Positions 37,493 through 45,184 of a DNA stretch of 64,000 nt are shown here, in pieces. The notes beneath the pieces are model-generated. The model had not been told where the DNA came from, made no database searches, and saw only the letters and a list, made by a program, of their open reading frames with translations. Position 1 is the first letter of the stretch, and each line of letters begins with the position of its first letter. This stretch comes from JAEUPI01 sp046348365 (GTDB lineage: Bacteria > Pseudomonadota > Gammaproteobacteria > Burkholderiales > Burkholderiaceae_C), in NCBI GenBank assembly GCA_046348365.1, contig JAXMEL010000001.1, positions 62,001-126,000 on the forward strand, written 5' to 3'. The translations under genes and the position numbers were made by a program.

Positions 37493-40198
37493 TCAGTGTG
37501 CAGCAGAAGGATTCGGCGCGGCATCGGCCTCCAGGGCCTTGTTCACGACTTCGCGCACGTCGGGGCTCAGCTCGCTGCGCGCGGCCACGCGCGCGATGGC
37601 CTCGCGCGCCGCGCTGCGGTAGGGCTCGGCGAGGTGGTTCCAGCGGTCCATGCCGCGCGCCAGGCGCGAGGCGAGCTGCGGGTTCAGCGCGTCGATCTCG
37701 ATCACGCGGTCGGCCCAGAACACGTAGCCCGCCGCGTCGGCGCGGTGGAACGCGCCGGGGTTGCGCAGCGCGAGCGTGTTGACGAGGCTTCGTGCGCGGT
37801 TGGGGTTCTTGAGCGTGAAGTCGCGGTGGTTCAGCAGCGCGCGCACGCGGGCGAACACGCGGCCGTCGCGCTCGGGCGCAGCGGCCTGCAGCGCGAACCA
37901 CTTGTCGATCACCAGCGCCTCGCCGGCGAACAGGTCGTGGAAGCGCTGCAGCGCGCCGTCGGCCAGATCGTGGTGCACGTCGACCAGCGCCTGCAGCGCG
38001 CCGAGGCGGTCGGTCATGTTGCTCGCGTCCTTGAAGCGCTGCAGCGCCTTGCCCGGCCACACCGGGTCGCCGACGCGCGCGGCATGCCGCACCAGCATCT
38101 GCAGCGCCAGGTTGGCGAGCGCGCGCCGGCCGATCTGCACCGGCTCGGGCCGGTAGCCCTCGCGCACCTGGTGCGCGTCGAAGGCCCACAGCCAGTCGGC
38201 ATGCAGGTAGGCGGCGAGCTGGTCGAGCGCCAGCTCGCGCAGCGCGTGGATGCGCGGCGGGTCGGCCGGGCTCACGCGCTCGGCGAGGTAGGCCTCGGTC
38301 GGCGGCAGCAGGATCTGCGCCTTCAGCGCCGCGTCGAGCCCGGGGTGGCGCAGCACGCTGCGCATCGCCTCGACGATGCCTTCGTCGAGGTGCAGCTGCT
38401 GTTGCTGCTGCAGCGCGCCGACGATGGCCTGCTGCAGCAGGCGCTGGCCGGCCTCCCAGCGGTTGAAGGCATCGCCGTCGTGCGTGAGCAGCACGCGCAG
38501 ATCGTCGGCGCCGAGCGCGTCGTCGAGCTGCACCGGCGCCGAGAAGCCGCGCAGCAGCGACGGCACGGGCTCGTCCGGCACGTCGACGAAGGTGAAGCTG
38601 TGGCTGACCTCGTGCAGCACCAGCACGCGCTCGCTGCCGCCGGCCAGCGGCTCGCCCTGCAGCCGCAGCGGCAGCGCGCGGCCGTCGCGGGCGATCAGCG
38701 CCAGCGACACCGGGATCACGAACGGCTGCTTGTCGGCCTGGCCCGGCGTGGGCGGGCAGCGCTGGCCCAGGCGCAGTGTGTAGGTGCGCGCGGCCGCGTC
38801 GTACTGCCCGTGCGCGAGCAGCACCGGCGTGCCGGCCTGGCCGTACCAGCGCTTGAACGCCGCCAGGTGCTCGGCCAGCCAGCTGCCCGGGTTGGCATCG
38901 GCGATGGCGAGCGCGAAATCGTCGCAGGTCACGGCCTGGCCGTCGTGGCGCTTGAAGTAGAGGTCCATGCCGCGGCGGAAACCCTCGCGGCCGACCAGCG
39001 TGTGCATCATGCGCACCACCTCGGCGCCCTTCTCGTAGACGGTGGCGGTGTAGAAGTTGTCGATCGCCTCGTAGGCGTCGGGCCGCACCGGGTGCGCCAT
39101 CGCGCCGGCGTCTTCGGGGAACTGCAGCGAGCGCAGGTCGCGCACGTCGTCGATGCGCTTGACCGCGCGCGCCGTGGCGCTGGCGGCCATGTCCATCGAG
39201 AACTCCTGGTCGCGGAAGACGGTGAGCCCCTCCTTGAGCGAGAGCTGGAACCAGTCGCGGCAGGTGATGCGGTTGCCGGTCCAGTTGTGGAAGTACTCGT
39301 GGCCGACAACGCTCTCGATGGCCTGGAAGTCGGCATCGGTGGCGGTGGCGGGGCTCGCCAGCACGTAGCGCGTGTTGAACAGGTTCAGGCCCTTGTTCTC
39401 CATCGCGCCCATGTTGTAGTCGGCCACCGCGACGATCATGAAGCGCTCGAGGTCGAGCGTGAGGCCGAAGCGCGCCTCGTCCCACGCGATGGCGGCCATC
39501 AGCGAGTTCATCGCGTGCTCGGTCTTGTCGACGTCGGCGCGGTTGACGTAGATCTGCAGCAGGTGGTCGCGGCCGGCGCGGCTCTTGATGCGCTGCTCGC
39601 GGCAGGCGAGGTCGGCCGCCACCAGCGCGAACAGGTAGCTCGGCTTGGGGAACGGGTCGTGCCAGGTGGCGTAGTGGCGGCCGCCGTCGAGCTCGCCCTC
39701 GGCCACCAGGTTGCCGTTGGCCAGCAGCTTGGGGTAGCGCGCCTTGTCGGCGCGCAGCGTCACGGTGTAGACCGCCATCACGTCGGGCCGGTCGAGGAAG
39801 AACGTGATGCGCCGAAAGCCCTCGGCCTCGCACTGTGTGAACAGGCCGCCGGCCGAGGTGTACAGGCCCGACAGCTCGGTGTTGGCCTCGGGCAGGCAGG
39901 TGTTGCGCACCTCGAGCGTGAAGGTCGGGCGCAGCGGCGGGTTGTCGATCACCAGCGCGCCGTCGTCGTGGCGGAAGGCCACGCTCTCGCCGTCGATCAG
40001 CACGCGCAGCAGCAGCAGCGCCTCGCCGTGCAGCCGCAGCGGCTCGTTGCCGCTGCCGGCGTTGCGCTCGATGCTCATCTTGCTGTGAACGATGGTCTTG
40101 GCCGGGTCGAGGTCGAACGTCAGCTCGACGCTGCGGATCCAGTACGGCGGCGGCGCGTAGTCTTCGCGCCGCACGAGCTTGGGCTGGCCTTCACGCAT
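37493..40198 (-). CDS. pepN: Aminopeptidase N
   Basis: 901 aa M1 metalloprotease, close to the usual ~880. GAMEN substrate motif (NMGAMENKGLN, near 275), zinc motif HEYFH with the third ligand Glu in LKEGLTVFRDQEFS. N-terminal beta domain opens REDYAPPPYWIRSVELTFDLDP. Cytosolic peptide degradation. Overlaps the HAD phosphatase gene by eight bases. Confidence 0.95.
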   Translation of the reverse strand: MREGQPKLVRREDYAPPPYWIRSVELTFDLDPAKTIVHSKMSIERNAGSGNEPLRLHGEALLLLRVLIDGESVAFRHDDGALVIDNPPLRPTFTLEVRNTCLPEANTELSGLYTSAGGLFTQCEAEGFRRITFFLDRPDVMAVYTVTLRADKARYPKLLANGNLVAEGELDGGRHYATWHDPFPKPSYLFALVAADLACREQRIKSRAGRDHLLQIYVNRADVDKTEHAMNSLMAAIAWDEARFGLTLDLERFMIVAVADYNMGAMENKGLNLFNTRYVLASPATATDADFQAIESVVGHEYFHNWTGNRITCRDWFQLSLKEGLTVFRDQEFSMDMAASATARAVKRIDDVRDLRSLQFPEDAGAMAHPVRPDAYEAIDNFYTATVYEKGAEVVRMMHTLVGREGFRRGMDLYFKRHDGQAVTCDDFALAIADANPGSWLAEHLAAFKRWYGQAGTPVLLAHGQYDAAARTYTLRLGQRCPPTPGQADKQPFVIPVSLALIARDGRALPLRLQGEPLAGGSERVLVLHEVSHSFTFVDVPDEPVPSLLRGFSAPVQLDDALGADDLRVLLTHDGDAFNRWEAGQRLLQQAIVGALQQQQQLHLDEGIVEAMRSVLRHPGLDAALKAQILLPPTEAYLAERVSPADPPRIHALRELALDQLAAYLHADWLWAFDAHQVREGYRPEPVQIGRRALANLALQMLVRHAARVGDPVWPGKALQRFKDASNMTDRLGALQALVDVHHDLADGALQRFHDLFAGEALVIDKWFALQAAAPERDGRVFARVRALLNHRDFTLKNPNRARSLVNTLALRNPGAFHRADAAGYVFWADRVIEIDALNPQLASRLARGMDRWNHLAEPYRSAAREAIARVAARSELSPDVREVVNKALEADAAPNPSAAH

Positions 40199-40871
40199 GC
40201 GGGGTCACCTGGGGTTGTTGTCGTAGGAGCGCTGCGACATCGAGCGCGGTGAAATCGGGCGCGGTGGCGATGATGTTGTCGAACGCCGCGAACGACAAGG
40301 CCGGCAGCGTGGTGGTCAGCGCCACGGCGCGCATGCCGCCGCGGCGCGCGGCTTCGACGCCGAGCGGCGCGTCTTCGAACACCACGCAATCGGCCGGCGG
40401 CACGCCGATGCGGCGCGCGGCTTCGACGAAGATGTCGGGCTGCGGCTTGCCGCGCAGGCCGTCGGCCGGGCTGGTGATGGCATCGACCATGTCGTCGAGC
40501 CCGAAGCGCGCGAACGCCACCGCCATGTTGGCCCGCGGCGCCGCGGTGCAGATCGCGAGCTTGAGCCCGGCCGCGCGCGCCTCGGCGTGAAAGCCCGCGA
40601 AGCCGTCGATCAGCTGCAGCGTGCCCGCGGCCAGCTCGCGATAGAGCTGCTCCTTGCGCTCGGCCAGCGCCTCGCGCTCGGCGCGCGGGCGGCGCGGAAA
40701 CAGCTCGGCCAGGATCTCGGTGTTGGTGCGCCCGGCGGTGGCCTCGAAGAAGCCGACCTCGTCGAAGGCCAGGCCCTGCTCGGCATGCCAGAGCCGCCAG
40801 CTGCGCTGATGCAGCGGCATGCTGTGGATCAGCGTGCCGTCGAGGTCGAACAGGAACGCGCGCGTCGGCAT
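40191..40871 (-). CDS. HAD-superfamily phosphatase (beta-phosphoglucomutase/GPH-like)
   Basis: 226 aa. Motif I FLFDLDGTLIHS (6-17), motif II T in ICTAAPRAN, motif III lysine in LRGKPQPDIF, and motif IV VFEDAPLGVEAA. The cap domain lies between residues ~18-85. Typical of the YcjU/phosphoglycolate phosphatase group. The ATG shares its A with the prfB stop codon, so it is coupled to prfB. Confidence 0.85.
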   Translation of the reverse strand: MPTRAFLFDLDGTLIHSMPLHQRSWRLWHAEQGLAFDEVGFFEATAGRTNTEILAELFPRRPRAEREALAERKEQLYRELAAGTLQLIDGFAGFHAEARAAGLKLAICTAAPRANMAVAFARFGLDDMVDAITSPADGLRGKPQPDIFVEAARRIGVPPADCVVFEDAPLGVEAARRGGMRAVALTTTLPALSFAAFDNIIATAPDFTALDVAALLRQQPQVTPHA

Positions 40872-41975
40872 CACAGGCCCTGCTTGAGGCTGGCGGTGAT
40901 GAAGGCGTCGAGGTCGCCGTCGAGCACCTTCTGCGTGTTGCTGATCTCGACGTTGGTGCGCAGGTCCTTGATGCGGCTCTGGTCGAGCACGTAGCTGCGG
41001 ATCTGGTGGCCCCAGCCGACGTCGGTCTTGCTGTCTTCGAGCTTGCGCTGCGCCTCTTGCTGCTTGCGCATCTCGTGCTCGTACAGCCGCGAGCGCAGCA
41101 TCTGCCAGGCCTCGTCGCGGTTGCGGTGCTGCGAGCGGTCGTTCTGGCACTGCACCACGATGCCGGTGGGGATGTGCGTGAGCCGCACCGCCGAGTCGGT
41201 CTTGTTGATGTGCTGGCCGCCGGCGCCGCTGGCGCGGAAGGTGTCGGTGCGCACGTCGGCCGGGTTGATCTCGATCTCGATCGAGTCGTCGACCTCGGGG
41301 TAGACGAACAGGCTCGCGAAGCTGGTGTGTCGCCCGCCTGAGGAATCGAACGGGCTCTTGCGCACCAGGCGGTGCACGCCGGTCTCGGTGCGCAGCAGGC
41401 CGAAGGCGTAGTCGCCCTCGACCTTGATGGTGGCGCTGCGGATGCCGGCCACGTCGCCCTCGGTTTCCTCGAGCACCTCGGCCTTGAAGCCCTTGCGTTC
41501 GCAGTACTTGAGGTACTGGCGCAGCAGCATCTGCGCCCAGTCGCAGGCCTCGGTGCCGCCGGCGCCGGCCTGGATGTCGATGAAGCAGTTCAGCGGGTCG
41601 GCCGGATTGGAGAACATGCGGCGGAACTCGAGCTGCTCGACCGTCTCGCGCAGCTTGCCGGCATCGGCCTCGATGGCGAGCAGGCTGGCCTCGTCGTTCT
41701 CGGCCTTCACCATCTCGTACAGCTCGGTGTTGTCGCCGAGCTGGCTGTTCAGGTGGTCGATCGTGCCGACCACCGTTTCGAGCGTCTTCTTCTCGCGGCC
41801 CAGCTCCTGTGCGCGCTTGGGCTCGTTCCAGACGTTGGGGTTCTCGAGCGCGGCGTTGACCTCGTTCAGCCGCAGCGCCTTGCGGTCGTAGTCAAAGATA
41901 CCCCCGTAGCGCCTCGGTGCGGGCGCTCAGGTCGGCGAGCAGGGTGCCGATGGCGTTGGTGCGTTCGATGTCCAT
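40871..41975 (-). CDS. prfB: Peptide chain release factor 2 with programmed +1 frameshift
   Basis: Two frames join to 367 aa: 41975-41895 (27 codons ending GYL), then after skipping one base, 41893-40871. The second part carries the RF2 recognition tripeptide SPF (in VRKSPFDSSGG) and the catalytic GGQ (GAGGQHINKTDSAVRLTH). RF2 ends translation at UGA and UAA. The in-frame UGA at 41894-41892 is autoregulatory: low RF2 favours frameshifting. This is not a pseudogene. Start ATG at 41975. Confidence 0.95.
41892..41905 (-). promoter_or_regulatory. prfB programmed frameshift site
   Basis: GGGGGTATCTTTGA: a Shine-Dalgarno-like GGGGG three bases before the slippery CTT codon and the in-frame TGA, followed by C. 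It matches the classical bacterial prfB site almost exactly. Ribosomes shift from CTT to TTT at the stop. Confidence 0.95.
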
Positions 41976-42083
41976 GGTGGCGGCGCCTCGTGCGGAGCAA
42001 CGCGCATTTTTGCATGACGGGCCGCAAGCCCGGCCCGGCTTGCGATGTAATCGAGCGTTGTCGCCTGCCGCCGCGCCCGTGAC

Positions 42084-42824
42084 GTGAAGATCGCCCTCAT
42101 CGCCGACCCGCATGCCAACCGCGAAGCGCTGGAGGCCGTGCTCGAGCATGCGGCCGAGCAACGCTGCGAGCGCCACGTGCTGCTCGGCGACTTCGTCGGC
42201 TACGGCGCCGACCCGCTGTGGGTGGTGCAGCGCGCGCAGGAGCTGGTGCGCGCCGGCGCGGTGGCCGTCAAGGGCAACCACGACGACGCGGTGTGCGGCA
42301 AGGTCTCGCCGCACATGATCGAGGCCGCCCGCCGCGCGATCGAGTGGACGCGCGCGCAGCTCACGCCGGTGCACATCGAGTTCCTGCGCGCGCTGCCGAT
42401 GCAGGTGGCCGACGGCGAGCAGCTCTACGTGCACGCCAACGCGCATGCGCCGGAGCGCTGGGAGTACATCCTCGGCCGCGGCGAGGCGCAGCGCAGCTGG
42501 CGCGCCACCGACGCGCGCTACGTGTTCTGCGGCCATGTGCACGAGCCGCGCCTGTTCACGCTGCAGGGCGAGCACTGCCTCGACTTCGTGCCCAGCGCCG
42601 ACATGCCGGTGCCGGTGCCGGCGCACCGCCGCTGGCTGGTGCTGCCCGGCTCGTGCGGCCAGCCGCGCGACGGCAACCCCGCGGCGTGCTACGCCAGCTT
42701 TGACACCGGGCAACGGACGCTGACCTACCACCGCGTACCCTACGACCACGGCAGCGCGGCGGCCAAGGTGGCCGCGGTGGGGTTGCCCTCCAGCTTCGCG
42801 AAGCGACTGGCCGATGGCGAGTGA
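42084..42824 (+). CDS. Metallophosphoesterase
   Basis: 246 aa, GTG start. Calcineurin-like motifs in order: DPHAN (8-12), GDFVGYGADP (35-44), GNHD (64-67), a histidine in VHANAHAP, and GHVHEP (about 149-154). The YfcE/PrpA-like short form. Probably a phosphodiesterase or phosphoprotein phosphatase. It overlaps the downstream kinase by 11 bases, which hints at opposing activities on the same target. Confidence 0.85.
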   Translation: MKIALIADPHANREALEAVLEHAAEQRCERHVLLGDFVGYGADPLWVVQRAQELVRAGAVAVKGNHDDAVCGKVSPHMIEAARRAIEWTRAQLTPVHIEFLRALPMQVADGEQLYVHANAHAPERWEYILGRGEAQRSWRATDARYVFCGHVHEPRLFTLQGEHCLDFVPSADMPVPVPAHRRWLVLPGSCGQPRDGNPAACYASFDTGQRTLTYHRVPYDHGSAAAKVAAVGLPSSFAKRLADGE

Positions 42825-44364
42825 TCCGATTGCGAGCAGCAGCCTGGGCACGCGGCCTGGCGAGGAGCTGTCGGCCTCGCTGACGCGGCTGCAGCCCGGC
42901 GACGAGGTCGACGGCTTTCGCATCGAGGAGATGCTGCACCAGGGCGGCATGGCCACGCTGTGGCGGGTGCACCGCATCGAGCCGGCGGCCGGCGGGCCGC
43001 AGCTGCCGCTGCTGATGAAGGTGCCGCGCATCATGGGCGGGGAAGATCCCGCCAGCATCGTCGGCTTCGAGGTCGAGGCGATGATCATGCCCACGCTGTC
43101 GGGGCCGCACGTGCCGCGCTTCGTGGCCAAGGGCGACTTCACGCGCCGGCCGTACATCGTGATGGAGCACATCGACGGGCCGTCGCTGAAGCCGGTGTTC
43201 GATGCCTCGCCGGTGTCGCTCGACGAGATCGTCGAGACCGGCTCGCGCGTGGCCGAGGCGCTGCACGACCTGCACCGCCAGCACGTGGTGCACCTCGACA
43301 TCAAGCCGAGCAACGTGGTGATGCGCCCCGACGGCACCGCGGTGCTGATCGACTTCGGCCTCTCGCGCCACGACCGCCTGCCCGACCTGCTCGAGGAGCA
43401 GTTCCGCCTGCCGATGGGCACCGGCCCCTACATGTCGCCCGAGCAGGTGCAGTACATCCGCTCCGACCCGCGCAGCGACATCTTCGCCCTCGGCGTGATG
43501 CTCTACAAGTTCACCACCGGCGAGCGCCCGTTCGGCGCGCCGCACACCGTGCGCGGCCTGCGCAAGCGGCTGTACATGGACCCGGTGCCGCCGCGCACGC
43601 TGCGGCCCGATTGCCCGCCGTGGCTGCAGGAGATCATCCTGCGCTGCCTCGAGGTCAAGCCCGAGCGCCGCTACCAGAGCGCGGCGCAGCTCGCGCTGGC
43701 GCTGCAGGCGCCCGACCAGGTGCCGCTGACCGACCGCTCGCGCCGGCAATCGCGCCGCGGCGGCCTGAGCCAGCTGCGGCGCTGGTTCTTCGCGCTCGGC
43801 AGCGATCCCGATTCGGCCACCGTGGGGGTGGCGCCCACGCTGCACCGCAGCCCGATCATCGTGGCCGCGGTCGACACCGAAGGCTCCGAGCCGGCGCTGC
43901 TCGAGGCGCTGCGCGAGACCACGCGGCGCCTGGTGGCCACCGAGCGCGACTCGCGCCTGGCCTGCATCAGCGTGATGAAGACCGCGCGCATCGGCATCGA
44001 CGAGCGCGTCGACGACAAGGGCCGCAGCCTGCACGTGAAGCGCCTCGTCCACCTGAAGCACTGGGCGCGCCCGATCGGCCGTGCGCTGGCGCTCGACGAC
44101 ATGCGGCTGACCTACCACGTGCTCGAGGCGCCCGATGCCGCCGACGCCATCGTGGGTTTTGCACAGCGCGTGAAGGCCGACCAGATCGTGATGGGCGCGC
44201 GCGCCAGCTCGACCATGCGAAGATACCTCGGCAGCGTGTCGTCACAGGTGGTGGCCGCTGCCGGATGCACCGTCACCGTGGTCAAGATCTCCGGCGACGC
44301 GAACGCCGAGGTGATGCGCGCGGCCGAACGCATGGAACAGCCCTCTGCGGCTGCAGACCCTTGA
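42814..44364 (+). CDS. Ser/Thr protein kinase fused to universal stress protein
   Basis: 516 aa, no membrane segment. Kinase domain ~34-300: Gly loop HQGGMATLW, K69 in LLMKVP, E86/E88 in the C helix, catalytic loop HLDIKPSN (H160, D162, K164, N167; Leu in place of the HRD arginine), DFG 180-182, SPE 208-210. A basic linker (~305-325) leads to a UspA domain (~345-485) with the nucleotide loop GARASSTMRRYLGSVS. Non-RD kinases need no activation-loop phosphorylation as a rule. Cytosolic stress signalling is inferred. Overlaps the metallophosphoesterase gene; the next gene follows 24 bases later. Confidence 0.88.
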   Translation: MASDPIASSSLGTRPGEELSASLTRLQPGDEVDGFRIEEMLHQGGMATLWRVHRIEPAAGGPQLPLLMKVPRIMGGEDPASIVGFEVEAMIMPTLSGPHVPRFVAKGDFTRRPYIVMEHIDGPSLKPVFDASPVSLDEIVETGSRVAEALHDLHRQHVVHLDIKPSNVVMRPDGTAVLIDFGLSRHDRLPDLLEEQFRLPMGTGPYMSPEQVQYIRSDPRSDIFALGVMLYKFTTGERPFGAPHTVRGLRKRLYMDPVPPRTLRPDCPPWLQEIILRCLEVKPERRYQSAAQLALALQAPDQVPLTDRSRRQSRRGGLSQLRRWFFALGSDPDSATVGVAPTLHRSPIIVAAVDTEGSEPALLEALRETTRRLVATERDSRLACISVMKTARIGIDERVDDKGRSLHVKRLVHLKHWARPIGRALALDDMRLTYHVLEAPDAADAIVGFAQRVKADQIVMGARASSTMRRYLGSVSSQVVAAAGCTVTVVKISGDANAEVMRAAERMEQPSAAADP

Positions 44365-44388
44365 GGCAGGATCGAAGGGGACGCTGCA

Positions 44389-44952
44389 ATGACAGACGAC
44401 GAGATCTACGACAAGACGGCCGCGGGCCGCGAGGAGCTGCAGCACCGCTCGGCCGACCTGCCGCAACGCGTGCGCGCCATCCTCATCATGGTCGACGGCG
44501 CGCGCAGCGTGGGCGAGTTGCGCGCGGCGATGGAACGCGGCGGCGCACCGGCCGATGCGCTCGACATGCTGGTGCAGCGCAATCTGATCGCGCGCGCGCG
44601 CATGCAAGCGGCACGCGGCCGCGCCGGACAAGCCTCGGGCGCTGCACCCCTGGCGACGGCACCGGGGCCGTTGAGCACCAGCCCGGCCGAACTGCGGCCG
44701 CACGATTCGGAGTTTCCGGTCCCCACGAGCAACGACGTGGAGCGCTTTCGCGAGACCAAGAAGTTCATGAACGACACCATCGTCGATGCGATGGGCATCC
44801 GCTCGTTCATGTTCACGCTGAAGCTCGAGAAGTGCGCCACGCTGGCCGACCTGGCGGCCATCGCGCCGGCGTACGTGAAGAACATCCACAAGGCGCGCGG
44901 CGATGCCATCGCCAGCGCGCTGCGCGCCAAGCTGAAAGAGATGTTGCGCTGA
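44389..44952 (+). CDS. Unknown two-domain protein of the kinase operon
   Basis: 187 aa. N-terminal domain (~1-75): IYDKTAAGREELQHRS, LPQRVRAILIMVDGARSVGEL and a DMLVQRNLIAR end, a winged-helix-like layout that recurs in Burkholderiales proteins of unknown role. A Pro/Ala linker (~78-110) leads to a helical C-terminal domain (~112-187; VERFRETKKFMNDTIVDAMG, FTLKLEKCATLADLAAIAPAYVK). No signal peptide. Ribosome-binding site GAAGGGG. Probably a substrate or partner of the kinase, by position only. Confidence 0.7.
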   Translation: MTDDEIYDKTAAGREELQHRSADLPQRVRAILIMVDGARSVGELRAAMERGGAPADALDMLVQRNLIARARMQAARGRAGQASGAAPLATAPGPLSTSPAELRPHDSEFPVPTSNDVERFRETKKFMNDTIVDAMGIRSFMFTLKLEKCATLADLAAIAPAYVKNIHKARGDAIASALRAKLKEMLR

Positions 44953-44959
44953 GGCGCGC

Positions 44960-45109
44960 TCAGGGCCGGCTGGCCGCCGATGCAGCCGGCGCAGGGCCGC
45001 CGCCGGCGTCGTGCTTCTCGCCGCCGAGATCCACGTTGCCGCCCGAGCGCGTGAGGATGAACAGCGCGATGGCGGCGAAGACGACGAACGCGATGGCGAG
45101 CTTCCACAT
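44960..45109 (-). CDS. 49-aa single-span membrane protein
   Basis: ATG at 45109, reads MWKLAIAFVVFAAIALFILT, then a periplasmic Gly/Ala/Pro-rich tail containing GGNVDLGGEKHDAGGG. One N-terminal membrane helix without cleavage site. It lies 75 bases downstream of the MFS transporter on the same strand and may belong to its transcript. Function unknown; the GGEKHD stretch is the likely conserved part. Confidence 0.6.
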   Translation of the reverse strand: MWKLAIAFVVFAAIALFILTRSGGNVDLGGEKHDAGGGPAPAASAASRP

Positions 45110-45184
45110 GGTCGAGCGTGTCCTGAGGTTGCCGAAGGGTGTTGCGGGCGCGGGCCGCGAGGGCCCGGCGCCCGGCGCGCGGGT

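Noticed and set aside
36480..39833. Long minus-strand frame that ends in FBPase
   Set aside because: Its first two thirds are a shifted frame of pepN; only the part from 37484 is a gene.
41892..41975. prfB as a pseudogene broken by a stop codon
   Set aside because: The stop lies exactly at the classical programmed frameshift site and both parts together give a normal-length RF2.
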